This document shows, piece by piece, positions 15,997-23,800 of a stretch of 32,635 nucleotides of DNA. The notes beneath the pieces are model-generated. The model ran no database searches. It saw only the letters and a list, made by a program, of their open reading frames with translations, and had not been told where the DNA came from. The DNA comes from GCA-2715645 sp042095375 (lineage in GTDB: Bacteria > Bacteroidota > Bacteroidia > Cytophagales > MED-G16): assembly GCA_042095375.1 (NCBI GenBank), contig JBELBJ010000013.1:1-32635 (forward strand). Reading direction: 5' to 3'. The position numbers and the translations under genes are program-made. Position 1 is the stretch's first letter, and the number at the start of each line of letters is the position of its first letter.

Positions 15997-18089
15997 CTTA
16001 AGCTCAAGTGAATGGTTGAATAATTTTTTATATTTTTTCCAGGTAAAATAGATTGATTTTTAACTCTTCCAGATCCAGAAAAATTAACTTTTAATCCCCT
16101 TTTTTCTAATAGATATAGAGCATCCTTATAAGTCATTCCAATAACATTAGGTATTAAATTAATTCCTGATTTGTTACTCTCCCAAGAAATTGAATTATCA
16201 GTTACTTTTGTTTTTACCCAATCATCGTCAGTATTTGAATGATTTGAAATACCAAAATAATTCGATATATCAATTAAATCATTTCTAAACCCAGATCTGA
16301 TTAATGGGAAATTATTATTTGTAATTTCAGTTTTTTGAAATTCATTAAAGACGTTGTGATCTGTTAATAATATTCTATCAGAAATTTCACGAAAAACTGG
16401 TGCAGCTACATCACTACCATAAATTCTATAATTTTTTGGTTCATCAATAACTACTATACAACTAAACTGAGGTTTATCAGAAGGAAAAAAACCTACAAAA
16501 GAAGTATAATATTTATTCACATATCTTCCATTGATTACTTTTTTTGCAGTACCTGTTTTTCCAGCAATTTTATAATAACTATTATTAATATTTTTAGCAG
16601 TTCCTCTTTCAACTACTCCTTCTAATAAAAGTTTTACTTTTTGAATTGATTTATTTGAAGCAATTTTATCTTCAAATATTTCAGTATCAAATTCTTCAAT
16701 TACATTATTTGCTTTAATTATTTTCTTTACAATTATAGGTTTGACAAATCTTCCATTATTTGCAATTGCATTATAAAAACTAAGTGTTTGTAATGGTGTT
16801 ACTTTTAGTTCATAACCATGTGCCATCCAAGGTAAAGATACTTTGCTCCAAGAAGAATCATTTGAGTTTTTAATAAATGGCTTACCATATCCAATCATTT
16901 GAAAATTCAAATCTTTACTTAAACCAAATTTATTAATATAGTTTAAAAACTTACTTGGAGAATCCTTAAACTGATCTTCAATAAGTTTAGCTACACCAAT
17001 ATTAGAACTTTGTTCAAAAATATCTTTAACTGTAATTTTCCCATATCCTCCTTCCTTATGATCCTTCATAATTTCAGTATAAAATTTATACTCTCCTTTA
17101 CCTGTGTCAACAGTATCTATTAACTCTAATCTAGAATCTTCAAATAGCGCTAACATACTTGCAAGCTTAAAAGTCGACCCTGGTTCTCTTGACCCCTGTG
17201 ATCCAATTGCATAATTGTATAATTCAAGATACTCCCCTTTTGAATTTCTACTTAAATTTGAAATAGCTTTAATTTCTCCAGATTTTACATCCATGATTAT
17301 TGTACATCCATATTCAGCATTATTGCTTATTAGACCATTTAATAATGCTGTTTCAGCAATATCTTGAATATTAATATTTATTGTTGTTAAGACATCAAAT
17401 CCATTTTCAGGGTTTACTTCATTTCCATCAAATACTGGCTTCCAATTATTTCCTGCAATTTTTTGGTATAAAGCTTTTCCATCTTTTCCAATTAAATAAT
17501 TATTAAAACTATATTCTAAACCAACTGTACCATTGTAATTTTCATCTACTGAACCTATTGTCCTATAACCTAATTTAGAAAAGGGCCTATATCTTTTTTC
17601 AATCTTTTCAAAAATAACTCCTCCTTTTAATCTACCTTCATTAAAAATTGGCCATTTTGATAAAATTTCTTTTTCTTCATAATTAATTCTTTTCCTATTA
17701 AGGATAAGATATTTTTTACCCGAATCTTTCGCTTTTTTAATTAATGATTTATAAGATTCTTTACTCCTATCATTAAAAAAATTTGAAAGAAGCAGGCTTA
17801 AAGAATCTATTTTTTTAGTAAATAAAGAATTACTTACTATTGATGGGTCAAATGCTACCTTATAAAAAGGTAATGAAGTTGCTAAAATACTTCCGTCATC
17901 AGACAAAATACTTCCTCTATTTGCTTTAATATCTAATAAGGAAAGATTCATATTTTCAGAAATTTTATTCCAATGATTACCTTCTTTAAATTGAAGAATA
18001 AATATTCTATAAATTATTAATGAAGAAAAAAGAACAACTACTAGAAAACTAATTTTTGCATTAAATAAGATTGATTTTTTTATATTCAT
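15993..18089 (-). CDS. ftsI: Septal penicillin-binding protein FtsI (PBP3) with C-terminal PASTA domain
   Basis: A class B transpeptidase that cross-links septal peptidoglycan with FtsW. The 698-residue protein has one N-terminal membrane anchor (about 12-30), a dimerisation/pedestal domain containing RGSILSDDGSILA near 59-71, and the transpeptidase domain. Catalytic motifs are S305-T-F-K308, S361-S-N363 and K511-T-G-T. The last ~55 residues (IPNVIGMTYKDALYLLEKRG onwards) form one PASTA domain. PASTA domains are known from muropeptide- or lipid II-sensing kinases and from division PBPs, including Bacteroidota FtsI. It overlaps ftsL by 4 bases and murE by 4. All three active-site motifs are intact. 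Confidence 0.96.
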   Translation of the reverse strand: MNIKKSILFNAKISFLVVVLFSSLIIYRIFILQFKEGNHWNKISENMNLSLLDIKANRGSILSDDGSILATSLPFYKVAFDPSIVSNSLFTKKIDSLSLLLSNFFNDRSKESYKSLIKKAKDSGKKYLILNRKRINYEEKEILSKWPIFNEGRLKGGVIFEKIEKRYRPFSKLGYRTIGSVDENYNGTVGLEYSFNNYLIGKDGKALYQKIAGNNWKPVFDGNEVNPENGFDVLTTININIQDIAETALLNGLISNNAEYGCTIIMDVKSGEIKAISNLSRNSKGEYLELYNYAIGSQGSREPGSTFKLASMLALFEDSRLELIDTVDTGKGEYKFYTEIMKDHKEGGYGKITVKDIFEQSSNIGVAKLIEDQFKDSPSKFLNYINKFGLSKDLNFQMIGYGKPFIKNSNDSSWSKVSLPWMAHGYELKVTPLQTLSFYNAIANNGRFVKPIIVKKIIKANNVIEEFDTEIFEDKIASNKSIQKVKLLLEGVVERGTAKNINNSYYKIAGKTGTAKKVINGRYVNKYYTSFVGFFPSDKPQFSCIVVIDEPKNYRIYGSDVAAPVFREISDRILLTDHNVFNEFQKTEITNNNFPLIRSGFRNDLIDISNYFGISNHSNTDDDWVKTKVTDNSISWESNKSGINLIPNVIGMTYKDALYLLEKRGLKVNFSGSGRVKNQSILPGKNIKNYSTIHLSLR

Positions 18090-18415
18090 TTATTTAAAAT
18101 AATTTTTTCTGGTGGAACTTTAGATGATTCTAATCCTATTTTTTTTACTCTTTTTAATACTTCAGATTCTTTTTTAGAAAACATATAGTTATTTTTTATT
18201 GTTATAAAGTATGTTCTTAACTCTTCAACTTCTTCTTCCATTTTATTTATTTCTCTAATTTTTTTTTCAACAAAATGTTGATTTCCTATATATATTAATA
18301 CAAAAAAAAGAACATAAAATATTTTAACTACATAATTATTTGAAAGTGAATCAATTAAATTCTTTCCATAAGAGTTTTTAGAATATTTTGATAATATTTG
18401 TTTTATAAAATTCAT
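18086..18415 (-). CDS. ftsL: Cell division protein FtsL (Bacteroidota type)
   Basis: A small bitopic protein of 109 residues. It has a cytoplasmic N-terminus of about 28 residues, one membrane segment (about 29-44), then a heptad-like coiled coil (KKIREINKMEEEVEELRTYF) and a C-terminal GLESSKVPPEKI. In Bacteroidota a gene of this size and layout between rsmH and the PBP gene is annotated FtsL-like, and its coiled coil is expected to pair with FtsB/DivIC and activate FtsWI. Sequence identity in the family is poor, so position, with 4-base ATGA overlaps with both neighbours, carries much of the weight. Confidence 0.85.
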   Translation of the reverse strand: MNFIKQILSKYSKNSYGKNLIDSLSNNYVVKIFYVLFFVLIYIGNQHFVEKKIREINKMEEEVEELRTYFITIKNNYMFSKKESEVLKRVKKIGLESSKVPPEKIILNK

Positions 18416-19317
18416 ATTATTTCTCCTATTCTAAGTTTAGCACTTCTTGACCTAGGATTTTTTATTATCTCTTTATTTGAAGGAGTAATAGGTTTTTTAG
18501 AAATAGATTTAAAAATCTTGATTTGATTACCATAAAAATCTTTCTCTGCCTCACCTATAAAATTCCCCTTATTTATAAAATTTTTAATTAATCTATCTTC
18601 TAACGAATGATAAGATATAATAACCAATCTTCCTTTTTTATTTAAAGTTATTTTAGACTGTAAAAGCAGATCTTTTAAGGAATTTATTTCATCATTTATT
18701 TCTATTCTAATTGCTTGAAATACCTTTGCATAATATTTTTCTTCTCTATTTTTTTTTGCAAAAGGTTTAATTGTATTTATCAGATCTATAGTTTTTTCAA
18801 TTTTCTTCTTCTTTCTATTTATTATAATGGAATTTGATAATTGTATTGAGTTTCTTATCTCACCATATTTACTAAATACATTTATTAATTGATCTTTCTT
18901 GTAAGTATTTAATAAATCAACAGCACTAAATTCTAAATCATTATTCATTCTCATATCGATTTTTTTATCTCCTTTAAATGAAAACCCCCTTTGATTTGAG
19001 TTAATTTGATGAGATGAAATGCCTAAATCTGCTAATATTCCATCAACTTTACTTAATCCATTAATTTTCAAATGATTTCTAAAAAATCTAAAATTTGATT
19101 TGATAAAATGAAAAGATTTATTTTGAATTTTTTTTACATTTTTTATTACATCTTTGTCAACATCAAAAGCAAAAAGAGAACCATTCGAGGATAATTTGTT
19201 AAGTATAAATTTAGAATGTCCACCACCTCCAAAAGTAAGATCTACATATATACCATTAGGCTTTATATTTAGTCCATTTATACTTTCCTTTAGCATTACT
19301 GGAATATGATAGTCCAT
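18412..19317 (-). CDS. rsmH: 16S rRNA (cytosine-1402 N4) methyltransferase RsmH
   Basis: RsmH (MraW) methylates N4 of C1402 in 16S rRNA using S-adenosylmethionine. The 301-residue protein begins with HIPVMLKESINGL (4-16). It has the SAM-binding DLTFGGGGHSKFIL at 26-39, then DGILADLGISSHQIN near 92-106, RGFSFKGDKKIDMRMN, YAKVFQAIRIEIN, ISYHSLEDRLIKNF and a C-terminal NPRSRSAKLR. It starts 5 bases after the mraZ stop and overlaps ftsL by 4 bases. This is the conserved second gene of the dcw cluster. Confidence 0.97.
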   Translation of the reverse strand: MDYHIPVMLKESINGLNIKPNGIYVDLTFGGGGHSKFILNKLSSNGSLFAFDVDKDVIKNVKKIQNKSFHFIKSNFRFFRNHLKINGLSKVDGILADLGISSHQINSNQRGFSFKGDKKIDMRMNNDLEFSAVDLLNTYKKDQLINVFSKYGEIRNSIQLSNSIIINRKKKKIEKTIDLINTIKPFAKKNREEKYYAKVFQAIRIEINDEINSLKDLLLQSKITLNKKGRLVIISYHSLEDRLIKNFINKGNFIGEAEKDFYGNQIKIFKSISKKPITPSNKEIIKNPRSRSAKLRIGEII

Positions 19318-19322
19318 ATTTT

Positions 19323-19766
19323 TTAATCATCAAGGTATTTTTGAGCTAATTCAGAATAAGTTTCTGAATCATTTATTAAATATTTTTTATATATTTTATT
19401 ATTCCATATTTCAATAACATTTCCCATTCCACAAATAATTGCCTTTCTATCAATTTTCGCATGAGTTAACATATTCTTTGGAATAAGAAATCTTCCATTA
19501 TTGTCTAGCTCAACCTGCACTATACTACTAAAGAAATTTCTTTTTAGTTTTCTTTGTTCTGTATTGAATTCATTTAAAGACGAAATTTTATTATGAAGTT
19601 TTTTATATTGGTTTAAAGGATAAATAATAAGATTGGGTTCAAACCCTTTCCTTATAACAATCTGCCTGATAGAAGCTGCAGGTAGATTTGATTTTAACTT
19701 TGAAGGCAAAACCAATCTACCTTTAGCATCTAACTTGCACTCAAATTCGCTTGTAAAAAAAGTCAT
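19323..19766 (-). CDS. mraZ: Transcriptional regulator MraZ
   Basis: MraZ is a DNA-binding protein made of two AbrB-like SpoVT half-domains that form a ring and bind repeated boxes upstream of their own operon. From the ATG at 19766 the protein has 147 residues. The first DxxGR repeat is ECKLDAKGRLVLPSKLK and the second is QVELDNNGRFLIPKNML, both in canonical spacing. I prefer this ATG to a GTG at 19793, because the GTG lies at or upstream of the predicted transcription start and would add only nine uncharacteristic residues. It is first in the cluster, 5 bases before rsmH, and sits under a clear operator (19821-19856), so autorepression of the whole dcw train is likely. Confidence 0.95.
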   Translation of the reverse strand: MTFFTSEFECKLDAKGRLVLPSKLKSNLPAASIRQIVIRKGFEPNLIIYPLNQYKKLHNKISSLNEFNTEQRKLKRNFFSSIVQVELDNNGRFLIPKNMLTHAKIDRKAIICGMGNVIEIWNNKIYKKYLINDSETYSELAQKYLDD

Positions 19767-19800
19767 AACTGTGAGTGTCAAAATATAAACCACTTAATAA

Positions 19801-19808
19801 CAAATTTA
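19801..19808 (-). promoter_or_regulatory. Predicted mraZ/dcw promoter, Bacteroidota -7 element
   Basis: On the minus strand the bases read TAAATTTG, an exact match to the Bacteroidota sigma-A -7 consensus TAnnTTTG. Transcription would begin about 4-7 bases downstream, leaving a leader of roughly 25-35 bases before the mraZ ATG at 19766. No clear -33 TTG element is visible. That region overlaps the MraZ boxes, so bound MraZ would block polymerase. Confidence 0.6.
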
Positions 19809-19820
19809 GTAAATGTTTTA

Positions 19821-19856
19821 CATTTTACACCACTTTATACCACTTTATACCACTTA
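19821..19856 (-). promoter_or_regulatory. MraZ operator: tandem AAGTGG boxes at 10-base spacing
   Basis: On the minus strand AAGTGG occurs at 19855-19850, 19845-19840 and 19835-19830, each unit being (A)AAGTGGTAT or a near match, with a fourth degraded unit (8 of 10 bases) at 19821-19830. MraZ in other bacteria recognises several direct repeats of a GTGG- or TGGG-type box at about 10-base (one helical turn) spacing, matching the subunit repeat of its ring. The array lies between the polyprenyl synthase stop and the predicted promoter. Another AAGTGG at 19795-19790 is in the same 10-base register (40 bases further) and overlaps the expected transcription start. Confidence 0.8.
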
Positions 19857-19868
19857 TTTTTAAAAATA

Positions 19869-20825
19869 TTATTTATTCCTATATGATAAAAAATCTAAGA
19901 GAATATAAAAAGCTGATTTATATTTAGAAGATTTGAAATTATCTATTATTTTTTTTGAATTTTTAATATAAAAATTCATTTTATCAATTGAATAATCAAC
20001 TCCACCCATTTTTTTAACAAAATTCAATATATATTCAAAATCTCTTTTTTCTTTAATTGCATTTAAAACTCTTTTTTTATCCAAGTATGAGGATTTATTA
20101 ATTGAATAAATTATTGGAAGAGTTAATTTTTTTTGTAATATATCATTAGAAATAGGTTTTCCTGAGTCAGAATTAATGTAAGGAAAAAGATCATCTTTTA
20201 TTTGAAAAGCTAAACCTAAATTCAACCCTAATTCTTTTAATCTTTTTTGATCTTTAATACTCTTTGAACTAGATATTGAACCCATTTCACAACAGGCAAT
20301 AAATAAACTGGCAGTTTTTTTTTCTATTATTTTAAAATATAATTTTTCATCTAAATCAAGTGACTTCGACTTTTTCATCTGAATTATTTCTCCTTCACTC
20401 ATGTCTTTAACTGAATTAGATAAAACTTTCAAAAATTTAAAATCATCATTATCTAGAGAAAAATTCAATCCACTTGATAAAAGGTAATCACCTATTAATA
20501 CTGAATATTTATTTTTCCATATAGCATTAATTGAGAAATAACCTCTTCTATAATTTGACTCATCAACAACATCATCATGAATTAAAGTAGCCGTATGCAA
20601 AATTTCAATCAATACTGCAGCTCTATGAGTTGAATTATTGATTTTTCCACAAATCCCAGAACTTAAGAAAACAATTACTGGCCTAATTTGTTTTCCTTTT
20701 CTTTTTAAGATATAATTTATTACTTCATCAATCAAAATATTATTACTAGAAATGGATTTTTTTAATAAATTTCTAAAACTTACCATTTCTTTTTTTATTG
20801 GAGAAATAACTTTTTCTATTTTCAT
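19869..20825 (-). CDS. Trans-polyprenyl diphosphate synthase
   Basis: A 318-residue all-alpha E-type polyprenyl synthase, which elongates an allylic diphosphate with isopentenyl diphosphate. In Bacteroidota such an enzyme usually supplies the menaquinone side chain. Motifs are GKQIRP at 44-49, the first Asp-rich motif DDVVD at 84-88 (within LIHDDVVDES), RRG at 93-95, and FQIKDD at 207-212. The second Asp-rich motif reads DDLFP (211-215): the last Asp of the usual DDxxD is Pro215, and the codon (CCT) is clear. KLTLPIIY follows at 233-240 as expected. It is not an undecaprenyl (cis) synthase, so a direct role in the neighbouring wall genes is not implied. Its stop lies about 13 bases before the MraZ boxes. 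The PlsB-like gene diverges upstream. Confidence 0.9.
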   Translation of the reverse strand: MKIEKVISPIKKEMVSFRNLLKKSISSNNILIDEVINYILKRKGKQIRPVIVFLSSGICGKINNSTHRAAVLIEILHTATLIHDDVVDESNYRRGYFSINAIWKNKYSVLIGDYLLSSGLNFSLDNDDFKFLKVLSNSVKDMSEGEIIQMKKSKSLDLDEKLYFKIIEKKTASLFIACCEMGSISSSKSIKDQKRLKELGLNLGLAFQIKDDLFPYINSDSGKPISNDILQKKLTLPIIYSINKSSYLDKKRVLNAIKEKRDFEYILNFVKKMGGVDYSIDKMNFYIKNSKKIIDNFKSSKYKSAFYILLDFLSYRNK

Positions 20826-20907
20826 ACTAATAAAATAAATACAATTTTAATATTAATAAACATATTTCTATTTTTACTTTTATTTTCAATATAATCTAAC
20901 TGAAATT

Positions 20908-22530
20908 TTGAAAAAGAGTTACAAGCAAATACTAATGAAATCTAAAACTTGGCCAATTGTTAAATTGGCAAGAAATAAAAAAAAGTTTTTAAATAATGTT
21001 TCTGAAAATTCAATGAAAAAAATATTAGAAAAATTAAGTAATAAAAATTTATTTGAAGAACTTGAAACTACAGTTTATAGAGAAAAGTTAAGAATTAAAA
21101 AAAACCCATGGAGAGCAGATCCACCAGATGAAGGAGATTTTTGGAAAAAAATCCAATCTAAATTAATTGATCTTGAACAAATACCTTCTGATCTTAAAAA
21201 AGAAAAAGAAGAAGAAATATTAAAAAAAATTGTAACTAGATATGCTAACGAAATATCTAGTAATTTTAAAAGTACCCATTATAAGTTTGCTAGAAGATTA
21301 ATTGTAACCTTTTTTGCTAGATTATTAAATACAGCTAGATTAAGAAATCCATTTGGAAATCTAGATTTGGATAGTAAAATAAATATTTTAGGGAAAAAAA
21401 ATCAGTTAAGAGATCTTGCTAAAATAGGAACCATAGTAATGGTACCAACTCATTTCACTCATCTTGATTCTGCTTTAATAGGTTGGGCTATTTCTTATCT
21501 TGGACTCCCTCCATTTATGTATGGTGCTGGGATGGTTTTATTCAATATGAGCATTTTTTCATATTTTATGGATAGTCTTGGAGCATATAAAGTAGATAGA
21601 AGAAAAAAACATCTCATATATTTAGAAACACTAAAAACTTATTCAAGAGAAAGTTTAGTTAGAGGATGTCATTCATTATTTTATCCTGGAGGAACTAGAT
21701 CAAGATCTGGCTCAATAAACCAAAATTTAAAGTTAGGATTACTTTCCTCAGCATTTGAAGCACAAAAAATAATTGATGAAAAAAAACTATCATCAAAAAA
21801 AATTTTTATAGTACCAATAACATTCAATTATCAATTTGTTCTTGAGGCTCCTGCTTTAATTAATCAACATTTAATATCAAAAGGTCAAGAAAAGTTTTAT
21901 TTAGATAATCTGGGATATTCTAATTCATATAAGATATTTAAATTCTTAATTAAATTTTTTACCAAAGGTTCTAACATATCCCTTTCTATAGGAAATCCAT
22001 TGGATGTGTATGGAAATTATGTAAATAAGTATGGAGATAGTCTTGATTCAAATAATAAAAAAATCAATAATAAAATATCAATTAATAAAGACATAAAAGA
22101 TAGCTTAAGAGATCTTTCTTCAAAAATCCATAATGAATTCCATAAAGGAACTCAAGTATTCCCAAGTAATATTATTGCTTTTACTCTTTTTGAAAAAATT
22201 TGTAAAAAATTTAAAAAACTTGATTTTTTTACTATTCTACGACTTTCACAAGAAGATTTATTTATTGATTTTAAAAAATTTAAAATATCCTATAAAATGA
22301 TGGTAAATGAGATACTAATTTTAAATTCAAAAAATAAAATTAAAATTTTTAATGATTTAAAAAATAACATAGATATTCAAATTAAATCTGGATTAGAAAA
22401 TTTAGGAATGTACCATGCAGAAAAACCAGTATTCATCAAAAATGATAAAATTCATGTTAGAAATATGAAACTATTATACTATTATAGGAATAGACTTAAA
22501 GGATTTGGGTTTAGAAAAATTATAAAATAA
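20908..22530 (+). CDS. Glycerophospholipid acyltransferase-like protein (PlsB/PlsC superfamily)
   Basis: A 540-residue protein of the glycerolipid acyltransferase superfamily. The catalytic HX4D motif is H182-F-T-H-L-D187 (block I). Block II is GAYKVDRRKKH. Block III is FYPGGTRSRSG near 258-268, and block IV is IFIVPITFNYQ near 294. These blocks and the size fit a PlsB-like glycerol-3-phosphate acyltransferase better than a short PlsC. The substrate is inference. Block III usually carries Glu (FPEGTR or FVEGGR), and here residue 261 is Gly. There is no obvious membrane segment apart from hydrophobic stretches around 190-215. The N-terminus is basic. The TTG at 20908 has no upstream ATG in frame. 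An ATG at 20935 (531 residues) is the alternative start. It is divergent from the polyprenyl synthase and convergent with the Ste24-type protease. Confidence 0.83.
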   Translation: MKKSYKQILMKSKTWPIVKLARNKKKFLNNVSENSMKKILEKLSNKNLFEELETTVYREKLRIKKNPWRADPPDEGDFWKKIQSKLIDLEQIPSDLKKEKEEEILKKIVTRYANEISSNFKSTHYKFARRLIVTFFARLLNTARLRNPFGNLDLDSKINILGKKNQLRDLAKIGTIVMVPTHFTHLDSALIGWAISYLGLPPFMYGAGMVLFNMSIFSYFMDSLGAYKVDRRKKHLIYLETLKTYSRESLVRGCHSLFYPGGTRSRSGSINQNLKLGLLSSAFEAQKIIDEKKLSSKKIFIVPITFNYQFVLEAPALINQHLISKGQEKFYLDNLGYSNSYKIFKFLIKFFTKGSNISLSIGNPLDVYGNYVNKYGDSLDSNNKKINNKISINKDIKDSLRDLSSKIHNEFHKGTQVFPSNIIAFTLFEKICKKFKKLDFFTILRLSQEDLFIDFKKFKISYKMMVNEILILNSKNKIKIFNDLKNNIDIQIKSGLENLGMYHAEKPVFIKNDKIHVRNMKLLYYYRNRLKGFGFRKIIK

Positions 22531-22556
22531 TTAAGCTATATATGTTTCATAGCTTT
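22531..22556. terminator. Possible bidirectional hairpin between convergent genes
   Basis: AAGCTAT (22533-22539) and ATAGCTT (22549-22555) form a 7-base inverted repeat around a 9-base loop, right where the acyltransferase gene (+) and the protease gene (-) end 5 bases apart. A/T-rich flanks could serve as a weak terminator in both directions. The stem has only two G-C pairs, so the call is tentative. The repeat overlaps the last protease codons. Confidence 0.3.
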
Positions 22557-23774
22557 AATTCGTTGATGTAAAGTAGGATGTGAGTAATTAACAAAAACAT
22601 ATGCTGGATTAGGTGTAAGGTTTACTAGATTATCTTTAGATAAATTTTTCAAAGCATTAATTAAATGAATTTTATCAAAAGTAGTAACAGCGTAGTTATC
22701 TGCTTCATACTCATTTTTTCTACTTTTAATATTCATAAATATCTCTAAAATATAGCTGATTGGAGAATATAAAATTGAAAAAGCAAAAAGCTCAAAATGT
22801 CTAAAAGATATTTCTCCTCCTAAAGCAAAACTTATTTCACTATTAAATAAAAATTTTGATAAAATAAATAACATAAATCCAGTAAAAAGGATAGATAAAA
22901 TTAAATTAGATAATATATGATTATTTTTATAGTGCCCAACCTCATGCGCTAAAACAGAAACTAATTCTTCTTCACTATGATTTTTAATTAAAGTATCGTA
23001 TAAAACTATTTTTTTACTTTTACCTAATCCTGAAAAAAACGCGTTAGCCTTTGAAGATCTTTTAGATCCATCAATAACAAATATGTTTGATAAAGGAAAA
23101 TTTACACTTTTTGCATAATTATAAATTTTATCTTTTAAGGAACCATCCTCTAATGGTTTTAATTTATTAAAAATTGGGAGGATTAAGGATGTATAAAAAA
23201 GGTTTATAAAAACTGTAAATAAGGACATAATTACCCAAAAATATATCCAAAAATTATTTGAAAAATAAATTATTGAAATAAGTAATATTGAAATCAATAA
23301 ACCTCCAACTATTATAACTAAAAAATATGATTTTATTTTATCTAAGAAAAAAGTTTTAAAACTCATCTTATTGAAACCAAACTTTTCCTCAATAATAAAA
23401 TTTCGATATAATTGAAAAGGGATTAAAATCATCTCATTAATAAAGAAAATAGAAGCAAAAAATAAAAGAGATAAACTTATTTCATTTTCAAAAGAAAACG
23501 ATCTTAATAGGTTATCTAATTTTCCTAATAATTCATATTTAAAAACTAATAAAAGTATTAAAAAAGTAATTGATGATATTAATAGATTAAACCTATAAAT
23601 AGACTTATTATAATCTTGAGACTTTTGATAATCAGATTCATCATAAATATTATCTAATTCATTAGGCAGTGGTTTACTAAGAGATTTATAATTAAGATAT
23701 GATAAAACAGAATTTAGTATATAGTCAATAGATAATATTACAATTATTAGAAATAGTATAATTTTAGCATCCAT
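22536..23774 (-). CDS. M48 (Ste24/CAAX prenyl protease 1-type) zinc metalloprotease
   Basis: A polytopic membrane zinc protease of 412 residues. It has about six to seven hydrophobic segments, an N-terminal Ste24-type domain (region 40-200), the zinc motif HEVGH at 277-281 in VLAHEVGHYKNNH, and the downstream EXXXD motif E355-Y-E-A-D359 supplying the third zinc ligand. The conserved SSKANAFFSGLGKSKKIVLYDTLI stretch at about 240-263 and a C-terminal SHPTLHQRIKAM are also present. Bacteria do not make CAAX-prenylated proteins in the eukaryotic sense, so the role is probably membrane-protein quality control. That is inference. It follows the PorP/SprF gene by 26 bases on the same strand. Confidence 0.93.
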   Translation of the reverse strand: MDAKIILFLIIVILSIDYILNSVLSYLNYKSLSKPLPNELDNIYDESDYQKSQDYNKSIYRFNLLISSITFLILLLVFKYELLGKLDNLLRSFSFENEISLSLLFFASIFFINEMILIPFQLYRNFIIEEKFGFNKMSFKTFFLDKIKSYFLVIIVGGLLISILLISIIYFSNNFWIYFWVIMSLFTVFINLFYTSLILPIFNKLKPLEDGSLKDKIYNYAKSVNFPLSNIFVIDGSKRSSKANAFFSGLGKSKKIVLYDTLIKNHSEEELVSVLAHEVGHYKNNHILSNLILSILFTGFMLFILSKFLFNSEISFALGGEISFRHFELFAFSILYSPISYILEIFMNIKSRKNEYEADNYAVTTFDKIHLINALKNLSKDNLVNLTPNPAYVFVNYSHPTLHQRIKAMKHI

Positions 23775-23800
23775 TTTATAATCAAAATTACTAATAAAAA

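Noticed and set aside
19767..19793. GTG start for mraZ giving nine more residues
   Set aside because: The codon lies at the predicted transcription start and overlaps a MraZ box. The ATG at 19766 gives the normal MraZ N-terminus.
19821..19856. Short tandem repeat as a CRISPR or microsatellite
   Set aside because: Units are 10 bases with no spacers, and their position and sequence fit a MraZ operator much better.
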